This document shows positions 22,124 through 32,748 of a stretch of 64,000 nucleotides of DNA, piece by piece (the stretch's first letter is position 1; each line of letters begins with the position of its first letter). Location of the stretch: positions 14,122,967 through 14,186,966 of the forward strand of contig CM030706.1 of assembly GCA_017979445.1 (NCBI GenBank), given 5' to 3'. This DNA is from Akebia trifoliata. Lineage: Eukaryota; Streptophyta; Magnoliopsida; Ranunculales; Lardizabalaceae. The notes below the pieces were generated by a model that saw only the letters and a list, made by a program, of their open reading frames with translations, did no database searches and was not told the DNA's origin. A program made the position numbers and the translations under genes.

Positions 22124-23419
22124 CTTCAAACACAAATAAGTAAGAACAACATCATAAGAAAAAGCACACAAAATGGTATTCATAGCAATTTTGAGATAAG
22201 AAATTGTGATTCCGAATGTTAAAACAATGTAACTATGCATTATCATTCTTAGTTAATCTGTCTTTCAAGACTAGTATAAGAATTAGGAAGAACAAAATAT
22301 TCTTATAGATTATAGAGTGGGGATGTGGGTGAAGTTATTTCTTGTTGGTTTTCTTCTTCCTTCGCCCTTTTGTAGTTCCATTGTTGCATTTATTAAAATA
22401 TATTCTTTTCTTATAAATTAACACACACCCCATACCCCCACACAAACCCACGCACACACAAAAAAATAGCCCAAATTCAAGAAATGTCTCAAGTAGCAAG
22501 AACCTAGTACTTAACCTTAAATGCAATTGAGCAAATTACAATTGAAGAATTCAATCCCGCAACAACTTCCAAGTCCATGTTGATGACGTATACTTTAGAA
22601 CTTAGTGAAAATGCCACAAATGCACAAATCAGATGAGTAATCCAACAAAAGTTGGGGAGGGTAAGATTAAACTCTTCTTTATAACAAAAAAATAGCATAG
22701 TACTAAATTAGGATAACGCGTTCATAAAACATAGAAATAAAAAATGTGAGAATCCTCTCCCAGATCTCTCATCCAAAAGTTCTGCGATAACCAAAAAAAT
22801 AGATTGATATGTTGTTTTGTTACTTCCTTTCTCTTTTGTTTACTTTGTTATCCTTTGGAGTTTTAGGTCTCTTATAAAAATGCTTTTATTCATAAAAAAA
22901 AATAGATGATAGCATTCTTACATCATTCCCAATGAGCTGGATAATGTCAATATATTTCCCTCCCATTATCTTTCCTACAAACACAACACTTCCTCTTTTT
23001 TTGAGAAGTGGGGGAAGATGTACAATTATTGACCTTAGAATTGTGATCCATGTGACATTATCATGATCTAGCAACATATATGGTTGTATGGCATGTAAAA
23101 GCTCACTAGTTGTAAATTAATGGAAATGCATAAAATTAGTTAAGTAATTGGTTGTAATACATTTTTTATAGGTATAATTGATTATTATAAGATTTATTTT
23201 TCAATTTTTTCATCATTTTACAATTTTCACAAAAAAAACATAATGAATTTGAGACTCATGATTCAATTCAATTAGAAAGCAATGGTACAAAAGATCTAGT
23301 TGCATGGAACATTTAGAAAGGGTGCACACACTACCAAAACTTTAGCACAGAACACAATACTTAGATGCAACTAAGACTTTCTTTTTAGAAGAAGGGGAAC
23401 ATAAGATATATGCACACAC
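22124..23419. other. No assignable gene; possible unidentified exons
   Basis: Two minus-strand open stretches (22504-22698 and 22886-23077) could be captured exons. The first ends near a GTTAAG donor and includes MDLEVVAGLNSSI. I do not recognise either. The rest is AT-rich. Confidence 0.3.
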
Positions 23420-23514
23420 CTATTAGCTTCTAAAACTGACAATCCCCACAAAGTGCCTGTAGCCCTTTCTTGAAGACCTTGGGAAGCATTTGAGCAAGTT
23501 TGTGCAAGGGCAAC
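23420..23514 (-). pseudogene. ARABIDILLO-like armadillo-repeat exon fragment
   Basis: The minus strand reads acceptor 'acttag', then VALAQTCSNASQGLQERATG and LWGLSVLEAN, then donor GTGTGT, as one 95-nt open exon. The SNASxGLQERAxGxLWGLS pattern is the armadillo-repeat segment of ARABIDILLO F-box/armadillo proteins, which act in root branching. Only this exon is present. It lies in the same orientation as the neighbouring MAP70-like and RopGAP fragments, which belong to unrelated genes, so it is a captured fragment. Confidence 0.75.
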
Positions 23515-23812
23515 CTAAGTAACAAAAGTGCGAACAACATTTCAACTGACAGAAATAGAACTTAACATAGAAGGGTTTCCATTCTTAGTATTGATTCCGA
23601 GCTTTAGAGCAGCCAAGAAAGCTAAAAAAAAAACAAAACATAACATAGAAAGCAGCCCAAAAGCATTGCCTATTACTAGAACTAAAATTAAGTATTCTTG
23701 GCACAATGTATAGCACATGTAACATTGATTATATATGTATATCTGAGGAAAACAATTAAAAGCCTACCACCCATTAACTAGCAAGAAAAATTAGATGATA
23801 TTTGAGACTTAC

Positions 23813-23935
23813 ATTTAGTTCAGAAATCTGACGCTCATAGTCACGTATACATTGGCAACAGCACCACTTGCTAGAATGGACTCCTCAAGTTCTTGAATAG
23901 TTTGGCTAAGCTTGTGCTCAAGTTACAAGGTCCAC
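23813..23935 (-). pseudogene. MAP70-like coiled-coil exon fragment
   Basis: A minus-strand segment between acceptor 'gttttag' and donor GTAAGT reads LEHKLSQT, then IQELEESILASGAVAN, then after a 1-2 base frame disturbance DYERQISELN. This matches the coiled-coil block of plant microtubule-associated protein 70 (ELEEA.LAGGAAANAVRDYQR type). A TAA near the exon start is probably CAA changed by C-to-T. Identification rests on recalled pattern; any long plant coiled coil is the alternative. Confidence 0.6.
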
Positions 23936-23945
23936 CTAAAACAAG

Positions 23946-24025
23946 TTTGATTCATGCAGAAAGATATACAAGATTACACATAATTATAAGTTGTAACAAC
24001 TGCCACAAAGAATGTTTGGGGTACC
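23946..24025. repeat. 80-bp duplication, left copy
   Basis: These 80 bases, beginning TTTGATTCATGCAG and ending GGGGTACC, recur without a mismatch at 44654-44733. They sit directly before the first LTR of element 3 and directly after its truncated second internal region. The sequence is intronic host (CACTA cargo) sequence, not retrotransposon. Confidence 0.95.
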
Positions 24026-26003
24026 TGTAGACACCCCAATTTGCACGAACCTGTTAGAAAAATCCAAATTTTCTCGAATTGATTTCGAGTTAGACTCAAG
24101 CTCTATGACGGACTCCCATTGCCACGTGGCATCATTATTCATGCATACTTATTGCATCTCATATCATTGCATGCCCATACCTTATCCCTAATCCACTTTA
24201 AACCTATATCCATCACCCATATCCTAACCCAAATCCATAAATAAAGTCCATATCCCAAACCCAAAACCAAGTCCATCCTAAGCCCAAACCCAAGTCCATA
24301 TCCTAACCTAAACCTAAGCCCAACACCAAGCCCACTCCAAGTCCATTCTCTCACCCCTTCACAAGATGACACATGTTGATACCTCATAAGCCCCCAATAC
24401 CCAATGCATCATCTAATTGGAGGGTCAACTTCCTTTTGTGAAAACTCAAGAATGCCCTTTTAAAAAAGTTTAGTCAAACCAAAAAGGTTATTTGATCTTT
24501 GATAATAATCCATAAAGGTGAGAGGACTTCCCATTATGCCCTCAAAAGGTGGGAATCTTCAAGTACATACATGGAGTTCTCCCATTGGTCCATTTCAAAA
24601 ATATACTTCTACCATTGCTTTATTTGTTATTTACAAATAACCCAAGATCTACTTTTCACCTATCACTTCACCTTTACACATGTCATTCTCCTATTCACCC
24701 GCCTAAAAGTACTTTTGTTCTCCTATTGGCCCATTTCAAAATTATACTTCCACCCTTACTTTATTTGTTATTTACAAATGAACCAAGATTTACTTTTTAC
24801 CTACCACTCCACCTTTACACATGTCACTCCCTTATTCAACTTTCAAAAGTACTTTTGTTCTCTCACCTCTATTTACCAAAAAACTAAGGATCAAAGAATG
24901 CTTTTAGGGTTTCTTCACAAATGTCATCTTTGCCCTCATACAATTGAAAAATCCAAAAAGAAATAACTTAAACTTTGTGTCCATTCTCTTTATTTTTAGG
25001 GTTGAACCACTTTATCCCCAAAAGTTCTCCAAAAACTCTATAAATACCCTCATTTTCTAAGAACAATTCATACTCTCAAGCCCCCATCTCTCAACCTAAA
25101 ACTCTACCAAAATTTTTACTTGCTCTCTCATCTTTAAACTTCAATCCACTCAACCCTCAACCATCTCATTCAACTCTCAAGTCTACCTTTCAAGGTTCAA
25201 GTTCATCAAGGGACAAGGTGGCATTTAAGATGTAGTTTACTTATTTCAAAGTTTGCATTCTTTTCTTCTAACCCTCTCTTTTCTTTATTTTTAGAAATCC
25301 CTAAGATGTAATGTATACCCTCTCCCATCCCCGGTAGATTAGACTAAGGTTCGATCAAAAGGATGGGGGTTGAAGCCCTTTTCACCCCCAATCTCATGCA
25401 TCATCTTGTACATAATACACACACTCACCTATGCATGACAATGATGAAGAAATGTGTCACCCTCTTGATGGGGTGAAACACTAAGTTTCTAGCCATGCAT
25501 ACATGCATCAAGGTTGTGGCCTCAAGGGAACTCCATCATGGAGTCTCTCTAAAAGCTCAAAACTACATTCATATTCATAAATGCAATGTGACTACATAGG
25601 TCATTCTCTTCCATAGAATGCCCTTAATGTCAATTTGAAATCAAGACCCTTTAAAAAGGGGACATTTCACTCCAATGCACACACCACCCTTATCATGCAT
25701 TCTCATGCATTTAGTATTTATTTTCTTGAGTTTTTACAAAATAAAATGGCCAAGTAAGGTAACCACCATTGGTGGAGAGGATGGGGTGCCTAACACCTTC
25801 CCCATCCTCTAACCGGACCTCCTTACCTAGATCTTAGGTAGACCTTGCCCTTTTCCAACGAATGAGAGTCACTACAATGCCATGGAAAAAAATAGTTTTC
25901 AAAAATCGATTCGGGTGCCCATTCACACCCATTTCCAAAAACGAATGGTGGCGACTCCAAACAATGTAGCATTGAGGTTCATGGCGAACATTTCATGTCT
26001 ACA
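24026..26003 (+). repeat. 5' LTR of element 3 (1,978 bp)
   Basis: It starts TGTAGACACCCC and ends TGTCTACA, giving an inverted 6-bp terminal match. It carries two ~145-bp direct repeats (about 24572-24720 and 24721-24860, 'ttctcccattggcccatttc' type) and a preceding ~86-bp segment. About 219 bp of this is missing from the 3' LTR. TATAAATA lies at 25039-25046. Confidence 0.92.
25039..25046 (+). promoter_or_regulatory. TATA box in the 5' LTR of element 3
   Basis: TATAAATA in a CT-rich context, conserved at 39066-39073 in the 3' LTR. Transcription would be expected to start about 25-35 bases downstream, giving an R-U5 of about 0.9 kb. Confidence 0.6.
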
Positions 26004-26006
26004 ACT

Positions 26007-26024
26007 TGGCGACTCCACTGGGGA
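26007..26024 (+). promoter_or_regulatory. Primer-binding site of element 3
   Basis: TGGCGACTCCACTGGGGA begins three bases after the LTR. It is identical to the sites at 19906-19924 (element 2, opposite strand) and 40035-40052. The shared site suggests families A and B use the same tRNA primer. Confidence 0.88.
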
Positions 26025-26776
26025 GCAAGTGGGTCCAAACCAATTTGACTTGGCCATTTTCTTTTCTTTCATTTTTCTTTCAAAAAAGAATATTCAACTT
26101 TATTTTTTAATTTCATTTTTGTTACTAACATATTTGTTGGTTGATTCACTTTGTTGTGTTTATGATGTTCTCTTCTTTGTGGGAATGCATGTAATATTTA
26201 TTTTTTGTACTTTTTCAAGGTTGTAAGGGTTGATACACATTTGTAATGCACTTGTGCACATTCGATTCATATCTCATTGCACAAACCACCTTCTCCTATT
26301 TTAAAAATCTAACCCCGGATGCCGGTACTCTCAAGCCCCCTAGATCGTTCATTTGGGGAGGTGGGGAGGAGAACATCCACCTCAATCACCAACCTAAGAA
26401 GTGTACATTTCAATGTGCATGGAGGTTTGAAGATTGAGTAACCTCAAACCACCTATAGCCGCATGCATCAATACGATTAGAGGTGTAGGACACAAATGTC
26501 AAGATGTATCAACCCTGGGGAATGTTGTAAGTTCTATCTTTTAGCCCTTGAAAGCAAGGTTGTAATGTCCAAAAGAATAAAGGTATATGAATCCTAGGAG
26601 TCCTTATGGTTCTTCCTTTAGGTAAAAGGGAAGAAATTCTTTTAAGAACTCATGGTTATTACCATTTATGTGCGTGTCAAAAAAAAATCAGAAAATAGCA
26701 GACTTTAAGCCTATAGTAATGAGCAAGACACTAAACATTGGGCAACAAAGCAAGTCGAAGTGGAAAATTAACTACT
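26025..26776 (+). other. First part of the element 3 leader
   Basis: Non-coding. ORFs that run from the LTR across the primer-binding site are chance frames. The sequence is nearly identical to 40053-40804 in the second copy. Confidence 0.6.
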
Positions 26777-26952
26777 GGTCCGATCACACAGAACAGACTG
26801 AAGAAATGAAGTAAGTCCGTTAATACAGAACGGACTGGATGTTTTTATCTCAGTCCGTTTTGTATGAACGGACTTAGAATTTTACCTTAAGTCCGTTTTT
26901 CATAAGCAGACTTGAGTGTTTTGCTTCAATCCGTGCTGTAAACACGGACCAG
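26777..26952 (+). repeat. Tandem hairpin array, 38-bp period, in the leader of element 3
   Basis: Five consecutive units hold an 8-bp inverted repeat around a 7-base loop. Two are perfect: AGTCCGTT-AATACAG-AACGGACT (26814-26836) and AGTCCGTT-TTGTATG-AACGGACT (26852-26874). The others start at 26777, 26890 and 26928 and are slightly imperfect. Starts at 26814, 26852, 26890 and 26928 are exactly 38 bases apart. The array is conserved at about 40805-40983, and lies 0.77-0.95 kb downstream of the primer-binding site. Confidence 0.88.
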
Positions 26953-27002
26953 GATTTGAAAGCCCTCTAATCTTCATACTCTACGGCCACCCTACACGAC
27001 CT

Positions 27003-27725
27003 ATATCCATATCAAATTGGATCCACGACCCATGTCCATATCCAAATGGGTCCACAACCCACATCCATATCCAAATAGGTCCATGACTCATATCCATATC
27101 CAATGGAGTCCACAACCCACATCCATATCAAATTGGACCCACGACCCACATCCATATCAAATTGGGTCCACGACTCATGTCCATATCCAATTAGGTCCAC
27201 GACCCTTATCCTTCCAATTGGGTCCAGGACCCATGTCTATATCCAAATGAGTCAACGACCCATATCCATATCCAATTGGGTCCACGACCCATGTCCATAT
27301 CTAAATGGGTCCCCATATCCATATCTAAGTGGGTCCACGACCCAGATCCATATCTAAATGGGTCAACGACCCACATCCATATCCAATTGGGTCAACGACC
27401 CACATCCATATCCAATTGGGTCCACGACCCATATCCTTTCAATTGGGTCCACGACCCATGTCCATATCCAAATGGGTCCCCATATCCATATCCAAGTGGG
27501 TCCACGATCCATATCCATATCTAAATGGGTCCACGACCCATATCCTTCCAATTGGGTCCACGACCCATGTCCATATCCAAATGAGTCAACGACCCATATC
27601 CGTATCCAATTGGGTCCATGACCCATACCCACCTCAAAAATGGGTCCACAACCCTTATCTACTTCCAACTGGGTCTATGACCCGTATCTTTACCGAATGG
27701 GTCCATGACCCATAACCACTTTAAG
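27003..27725 (+). repeat. ~30-bp tandem array with a TGGGTC-CAC-GACCCA palindrome
   Basis: About two dozen units of 'catatccatatccaaatggg' followed by 'tccacgaccca'. The interrupted palindrome TGGGTC-CAC-GACCCA recurs in most units. Repeated structure keeps several short frames open on both strands; I do not regard them as genes. The matching array in the second copy is about 41035-41850 and differs in unit order. Confidence 0.9.
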
Positions 27726-27849
27726 ATCCACCTGAGTGGGGTCCATCTCCGCGACCCACATCTTTTTCGAGTCGGAACCACAACCCGTACCCAATGAAAA
27801 TCAGAGCTATCAAGTAATCTACCTTTACAAAATGCCTTTTTTAGATCCA

Positions 27850-28345
27850 TGCTAACCAAACCTCCGGCTCCGTGCTGGCGAACTTCCGGCTCCGTGCTGA
27901 CGAACCTTCGACTCCGTGTCGATAAACCTCCGACTCCGTACTGACAAACCGCCGGCTTCGTGCTGACAAACCTCCAGTTCCGTGTTGATGAACCTTCGAC
28001 TCGTGACGATAAACCTCCAACTCCGTGTTGACAAACCTCCGGTTTCGTGCTGATAAACTTTTGGCTCTGTGCCGATAAACCTCTGGCTCCGTACTGATAA
28101 ACCTTCGGTTCCGTGCCGATGAACCTTCGGTTCCGTGCCGATAAACTTCCAACTCCGTACTGACAAACCTCCGGCTCCGTGCTGATGAACCTTTAGCTCC
28201 GTGCTGACAAACCTCTAGTTACGCGCTGACAAACCTTTGGCTCCATGTCGATAACCTTCCGGCTCCATGCCAATAAACCTTCAGCTCCGTGCTAACAAAC
28301 CCCAGTTCCATGCTAATCAATATCTGGCTCCGTGCCGACGAACTC
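27850..28345 (+). repeat. ~21-bp tandem array ('cctccggctccgtgctgacaa')
   Basis: Around 23 degenerate units, with a weaker 42-63 bp super-period in the gap words 'gataaa', 'gatgaa' and 'gacaaa'. The unit is divisible by three, so minus-strand ORFs of about 100 codons result. The second copy at about 41975-42840 is longer, with about 40 units. Confidence 0.9.
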
Positions 28346-28492
28346 CAGCTCCGTGCTAACAAAAAATCCAACCTCAACGAAATTTAGGATTTTCTTAATA
28401 CAACTTTACCAATTAATCCAATCTGACATAATAAATCATCATGCATCTTCATTATGTAAATGATATATTAACGTTTAACCTCTTATTCACAG

Positions 28493-30682
28493 GTGGCCAA
28501 ACAACCCAGAAAGAAGTACTTACCACCCGACAATCCTCCGTATTTTCTACGCTCACAACCAATCATGAGCACTTCAGAGCAACCTCAGCAGACAGCGTTA
28601 GAAGTAGTAACGGATCTCGCCTCAAAGCTTGATTTGGTAGTGAAGGCACTAGAAAAACACGATAAGATTCTTGATTTGCTGATGGCCGACCCAAGTATCA
28701 TCCAGGCTGTCCAACATCAAGTTTCTGGCTCAAATCAGGCCATGCCAGAGTAACCACAACAACAACCTCCGCAAGCACAGAATACCTCACCACCCACCGC
28801 TCCTACCAACCAAGGACCTCCAATTCACATTTACTACAATCCACCACGACATGAGGTCGTTCAAGAGGAAGAAGTTGAATTCAGGGCAGTTGAGGTAAGG
28901 AGTACCACAGAGGAGAGACTTGCAAGCAAGCTCGAGGCAGTCGAGAAAGATATCAGAAGGATGAAAGGCAAAGACTCTACAAATGGAATGAGGTTCAGAG
29001 ATCTGTGCCTGTACCCTAATGCATCATTGTCGCCAAAGTTTAAGTGTCCCAACTTCAAAAAATACAATGGCATTGGGTGTCCCCTGTCCCACTTGAAGCT
29101 CTATTGTGGATCTATGTGCCAGTTTGGTGACGATGACAGGTTGTTGGTTCAGTCTTCCAAAAGAGTCTAACAGGGGCGGCTCTCTCATGGTTCTCTCAAT
29201 TAGATCATTCTCGGATTAAAAGCTGGCAGGATCTGGCCATACTTTTCTTGGAGGAATACAGGTTCAATATAGACATGGGATTGGACCGAAATGACATGGC
29301 CAAGATGACTCGGAAGCCAAAGGAAAGTGTGAAAGAATATGCCCAAAGGTGGCGAGAATCGGCTTTCAAAGTAAAACCACCAATGATTGAACAAGAGATG
29401 AACACCATATTCATATCAATTTTGGGCCACTCATTCTACACGCATCTAGTGGGTCATACAACTGCAAGCTTCTCGTCATTGGTCCAAGTGGCGGATCGAG
29501 TTGAAGATGGTATTCGGTCAGGACTGATCTACGACTTGTCCAATCTAGGGGCACCAGCAGGGGGGTCTACTCAACGGAAATCGATAGTCTTGAAACAAGA
29601 AAAAAGAAGAAGCACAGGTTAACAATGTACAACCCATTCGTCATTTCTTCATCTCAGCACCAAACCAGAGGCCGCCAATACCTCAGGTCCCTTTAAAGGT
29701 TAACCCACCTCAAGCCGTACTAGTTCCACAGACATTCCAATTCGGACAAAATCTGATATTTGGTCAGAACCCACAGTTTGTCCAAACTCATCAAACCGAG
29801 CAGCGTAGACCCAATAGAATCCCACGAGTCTTCACTCGTTTGCCTAGGACTCTATCCGAACTACTCCCAGCACTACTCTGGGGAGAATATCTCACTAAGA
29901 GGCTGTCAAACCCAGAGGCGATAAAGGGACCAGGGTACAATCCCAATCAATTCTACGAATTTCATATGGGTGCACCGGGGCATGCCACTGACCAATGTTG
30001 GCAACTCAAGCACCAAGTTCAGAATCTAATCGACAGGAAAGCGATTATCTTGGATGGTCCGGCAGCCCAAGTACCTCAGCAGAATATAAATCAGAATCCG
30101 TTACCGACACATAATGGGGGAGGCAATAGGCCGACAGTCAATGCCATAGAGAGGGATGAACCGAGCTTCAACCCTTCAATTCTGATAGCACCAATTGGCT
30201 CTAAGGTTAGAGTCAATCTGAGGAAAGAACCAACATCATCAAGCATCAATGCATTACCACCAGATACAACTAACCAATCATCATCCCAACTTCCAATCAA
30301 TTTGGCCAATCTTACCATTCACTCCAACTCCCAAACCTCTCATCTTTCCCGATCGCCTCTCATCATACCTTACACATTACCAACTTCAAGCTCTTCCTCT
30401 CGGCCACCTCTTATTATACCTTGTACTATACCAACTTCAGGCCCTCCTTCCCGACCACCTCTTATCATATCCTGTACTGCACCGACCCCTCAAACTTCAA
30501 GGTTCTCCTCCCGACCACCCCTCATCCTATCTTATACCAATCCACAAACCCCAAATATCACTACACCAACCGTCAAACTCAATCCACTACCTCTCGTCCT
30601 TCATCTAAAATCGGATCCTCGACCCATGACCATCATATCCCCTAAATCATTCCTATACTGCTCAAACCAAACCGTTTCATAG
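28493..30682 (+). pseudogene. gag of element 3 (copy 1), broken
   Basis: Gag packages the element RNA into virus-like particles. The first ATG of the frame is 28562-28564 (MSTSEQPQQ). The frame is open upstream to 'ttcacag' at 28485-28491, which looks like a splice acceptor. A coiled-coil-like N-terminus precedes the Ty3-type gag core, with LSWFSQLDHSRIKSWQDL and EYAQRWRE (about 29190-29350). A zinc-knuckle-like FHMGAPGHATDQCWQLK (about 29960-30010) has its first Cys changed to Tyr compared with copy 2. A Pro-rich tail (about 30340-30560) has four repeats of SRPPLIIPCT type. Breaks: CAA-to-TAA at 28751-28753, a one-base loss near 29153, a compensating gain near 29594, and TGG-to-TAG at 30680-30682. 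Confidence 0.88.
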
Positions 30683-31712
30683 AGTTATGAGACGATGATT
30701 GTAACATCCACGGGGGTTGAAAAATCGAAGGAGGCCATGGTAACGGACATTGGTCATATGACCAGATCAGGAAGATGCTACAAAATATCAGAAAAGGAAC
30801 AGAAGAAGCAGAATGAGGAGGAAGAAAGAAGGAAAAAAAGGGAAAAGGAAAACTTGTAGAGGAGGAACAAGTACTACAAGGAGAACCAGAGAGGAAGAAG
30901 AGCAGAGTAACTGACAAGGAGGCAGCTGACCTCCTCAAACTCATTCGAAAAAGTGAGTACAACATAGTAGAGTAGTTGAACAGAACGCCAGCTCAAATTA
31001 GTATCTTTGACCTACTTTTAAACTCAGAGCATCATCGGGAAGCACTACTCAAAGTCCTTAGTAGTGCACATGTACCTGAGACCACCTCTCTAGAAGAGTT
31101 GGAAAAGACAGTGGGTCAGATCATGGCCCCCAATCCGATCACCTTCATCGAGGATGAACTTATTAGCAAGGGTGTGGACACATTGAACCATTGCACATTA
31201 TGGTAATGAGCAAAGGTATGATGGTAGCAAGGGTGCTGATCGACAATGATTCGGCTCTTAATGTCTGTCCTCTACAAACTTTGCACAAGTTAAACGCAGA
31301 TTTATCTTACCTCAGGCCAACTCGAAGGACCATAAGGACTTTTGATAGTAGGAAAACTGAGTCGTTAGGAGAACTGGATCTCCCTGTCACCATCGGATCA
31401 TATACATTCGAAGTGACATTCGAGATCTTAGACATACCATCGGCATTCAATCTCCTCCTAGGAAGACCTTGGATTCACATCGCTGGAGCAGTTCCTTCTT
31501 CCTTACATCAACGGGTCAAATTCATTATGGGACAAAGGGTGATCTCCGTCCTTGCCGAGAATCTTATACCCGTCGATCGATCATCAAATGTACCTTATAT
31601 AGATGTGGAAATGATTGGAGACAAAGAGTTCACGCTTTCCAGTTCACATCTATCAATCATATCCCAAGAGGGAAGGAGAAAACAAGGGCAGAATTGTCAA
31701 AAACGAACCTAA
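30683..31712 (+). pseudogene. Linker and aspartic protease of element 3, broken
   Basis: About 30960-31190 encodes the conserved Tat segment ISIFDLLLNSEHHREALLKV in front of the protease, with a TAG at 30973-30975 probably from CAG. The protease (about 31191-31712) releases mature proteins from the polyprotein. Its active-site block is VLIDNDSALNV, where Tat relatives have DNGSA. The catalytic Asp (31242-31244) is present but the Gly two residues later is Asp (GAT 31248-31250), a G-to-A change. FNLLLGRPWIH (about 31450-31480) is the second protease motif. The frame changes near 31680 before the G-patch-like part. Confidence 0.85.
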
Positions 31713-31714
31713 TA

Positions 31715-32448
31715 TCGGACGAGTGATGAAGAAGGCGGGATACCGTCCAAAACAAGGTGTAGGGCCCAAAGGAAAAGGCAGGGCCACTCTGATCAATGCC
31801 CAAAAACATACTCCCTATTTTGGTCTCGGGTTCAAGCCTACAAGGAAAGACATCTCTGACATGAATGATAAGAAGAGGGAACTTCGACTTGCCCGAAGAC
31901 AGAACAGAGAGCCTAATGTATGGAACTTGGGTAAAGTACCACACATCAGCGTCAACTTTCCACAATCACAAAAAGGACCGGATGATCTGTCAGAGCCATT
32001 GCCAACAAACCGCACCGGAGAACCAAGTGTTGTAAGTATCGAGCCTATTCAATCACAAGAAGACTCAACGAATGAGTCCCCACATTCCTTTACAGTTGGC
32101 ATGGACATCTTGTTCGGAGGGGATTCCGAATGGAGTCAAAAAGAAGAAGAAAGAGAGCCCGCCAAAGCGGAAGTCGCAATGTGCGAAGAAGATAAATCAC
32201 TATTCCCCTTTCAAATCGATTGGGGATCTGTCGTAATTCCACCCACCTTACAAATGCCTACACCCGGATTTGACGACAGTCACCCGGAAGTGATGGTCAT
32301 ATCTGAACTATCAAGGGAGCCACTCTCCCAACTTATCCACCCTACAGAGGAAGGGCAAGTTTTCAAGAATTGGAAGGAATACCCAATCACTTACGAGGCC
32401 GCCATGGGGTCCAGAATCTCTACGGCCTCCAAAAAAAAACGTCATTAG
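31715..32448 (+). pseudogene. G-patch-like segment and acidic linker of element 3
   Basis: MKKAGYRPKQGVGPKGKGR (about 31722-31780) followed by YFGLGFKPT resembles the degenerate G-patch often found between protease and RT in Tat polyproteins, a probable RNA-binding segment. The remaining ~190 residues are acidic and low in motifs. It is in the same frame as the RT to integrase part but separated from it by stops and an A-rich repeat. Confidence 0.65.
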
Positions 32449-32569
32449 CAAAATCTCATCTGCCTGAGGACCATAATGAGCCCTTGTCCTCGAAGCAAGA
32501 CTGTTTTGGGGGCTCACCTTCGTTGCTAATGAATTTGCATGATTTTTCTTTATTTTATTTCAGGAATAT

Positions 32570-32725
32570 AGATAGTCCACAAAATCCAAAAAAAATTAAA
32601 AAGTTTTCAAAATCCAAAAAAATAAAAAATCTTTCAAAATTCAAAAAAATTAAAAACTCTACAAAATTCAAAAAAATCAAATATTTTCAAAAATTCAAAA
32701 AAATCAGAAATCTTCAAAATACCTA
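32570..32725 (+). repeat. ~27-bp A-rich tandem repeat between protease and RT
   Basis: About six units of 'ttcaaaattcaaaaaaatca' type. It lies between the G-patch-like segment and the RT. Confidence 0.8.
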
Positions 32726-32748
32726 AAGTCTCTAAAGAATTTTCTCAG

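Noticed and set aside
24139..24387. Gly/Leu-rich minus-strand ORF in the family B LTR (also 38386-38634)
   Set aside because: Arises from 'aagcccaaacccaagtccat' repeats in the LTR; not a membrane protein gene.
25882..26226. 114-codon ORF crossing the LTR end and primer-binding site
   Set aside because: It spans structural sequences of the retrotransposon and recurs only because those are duplicated.
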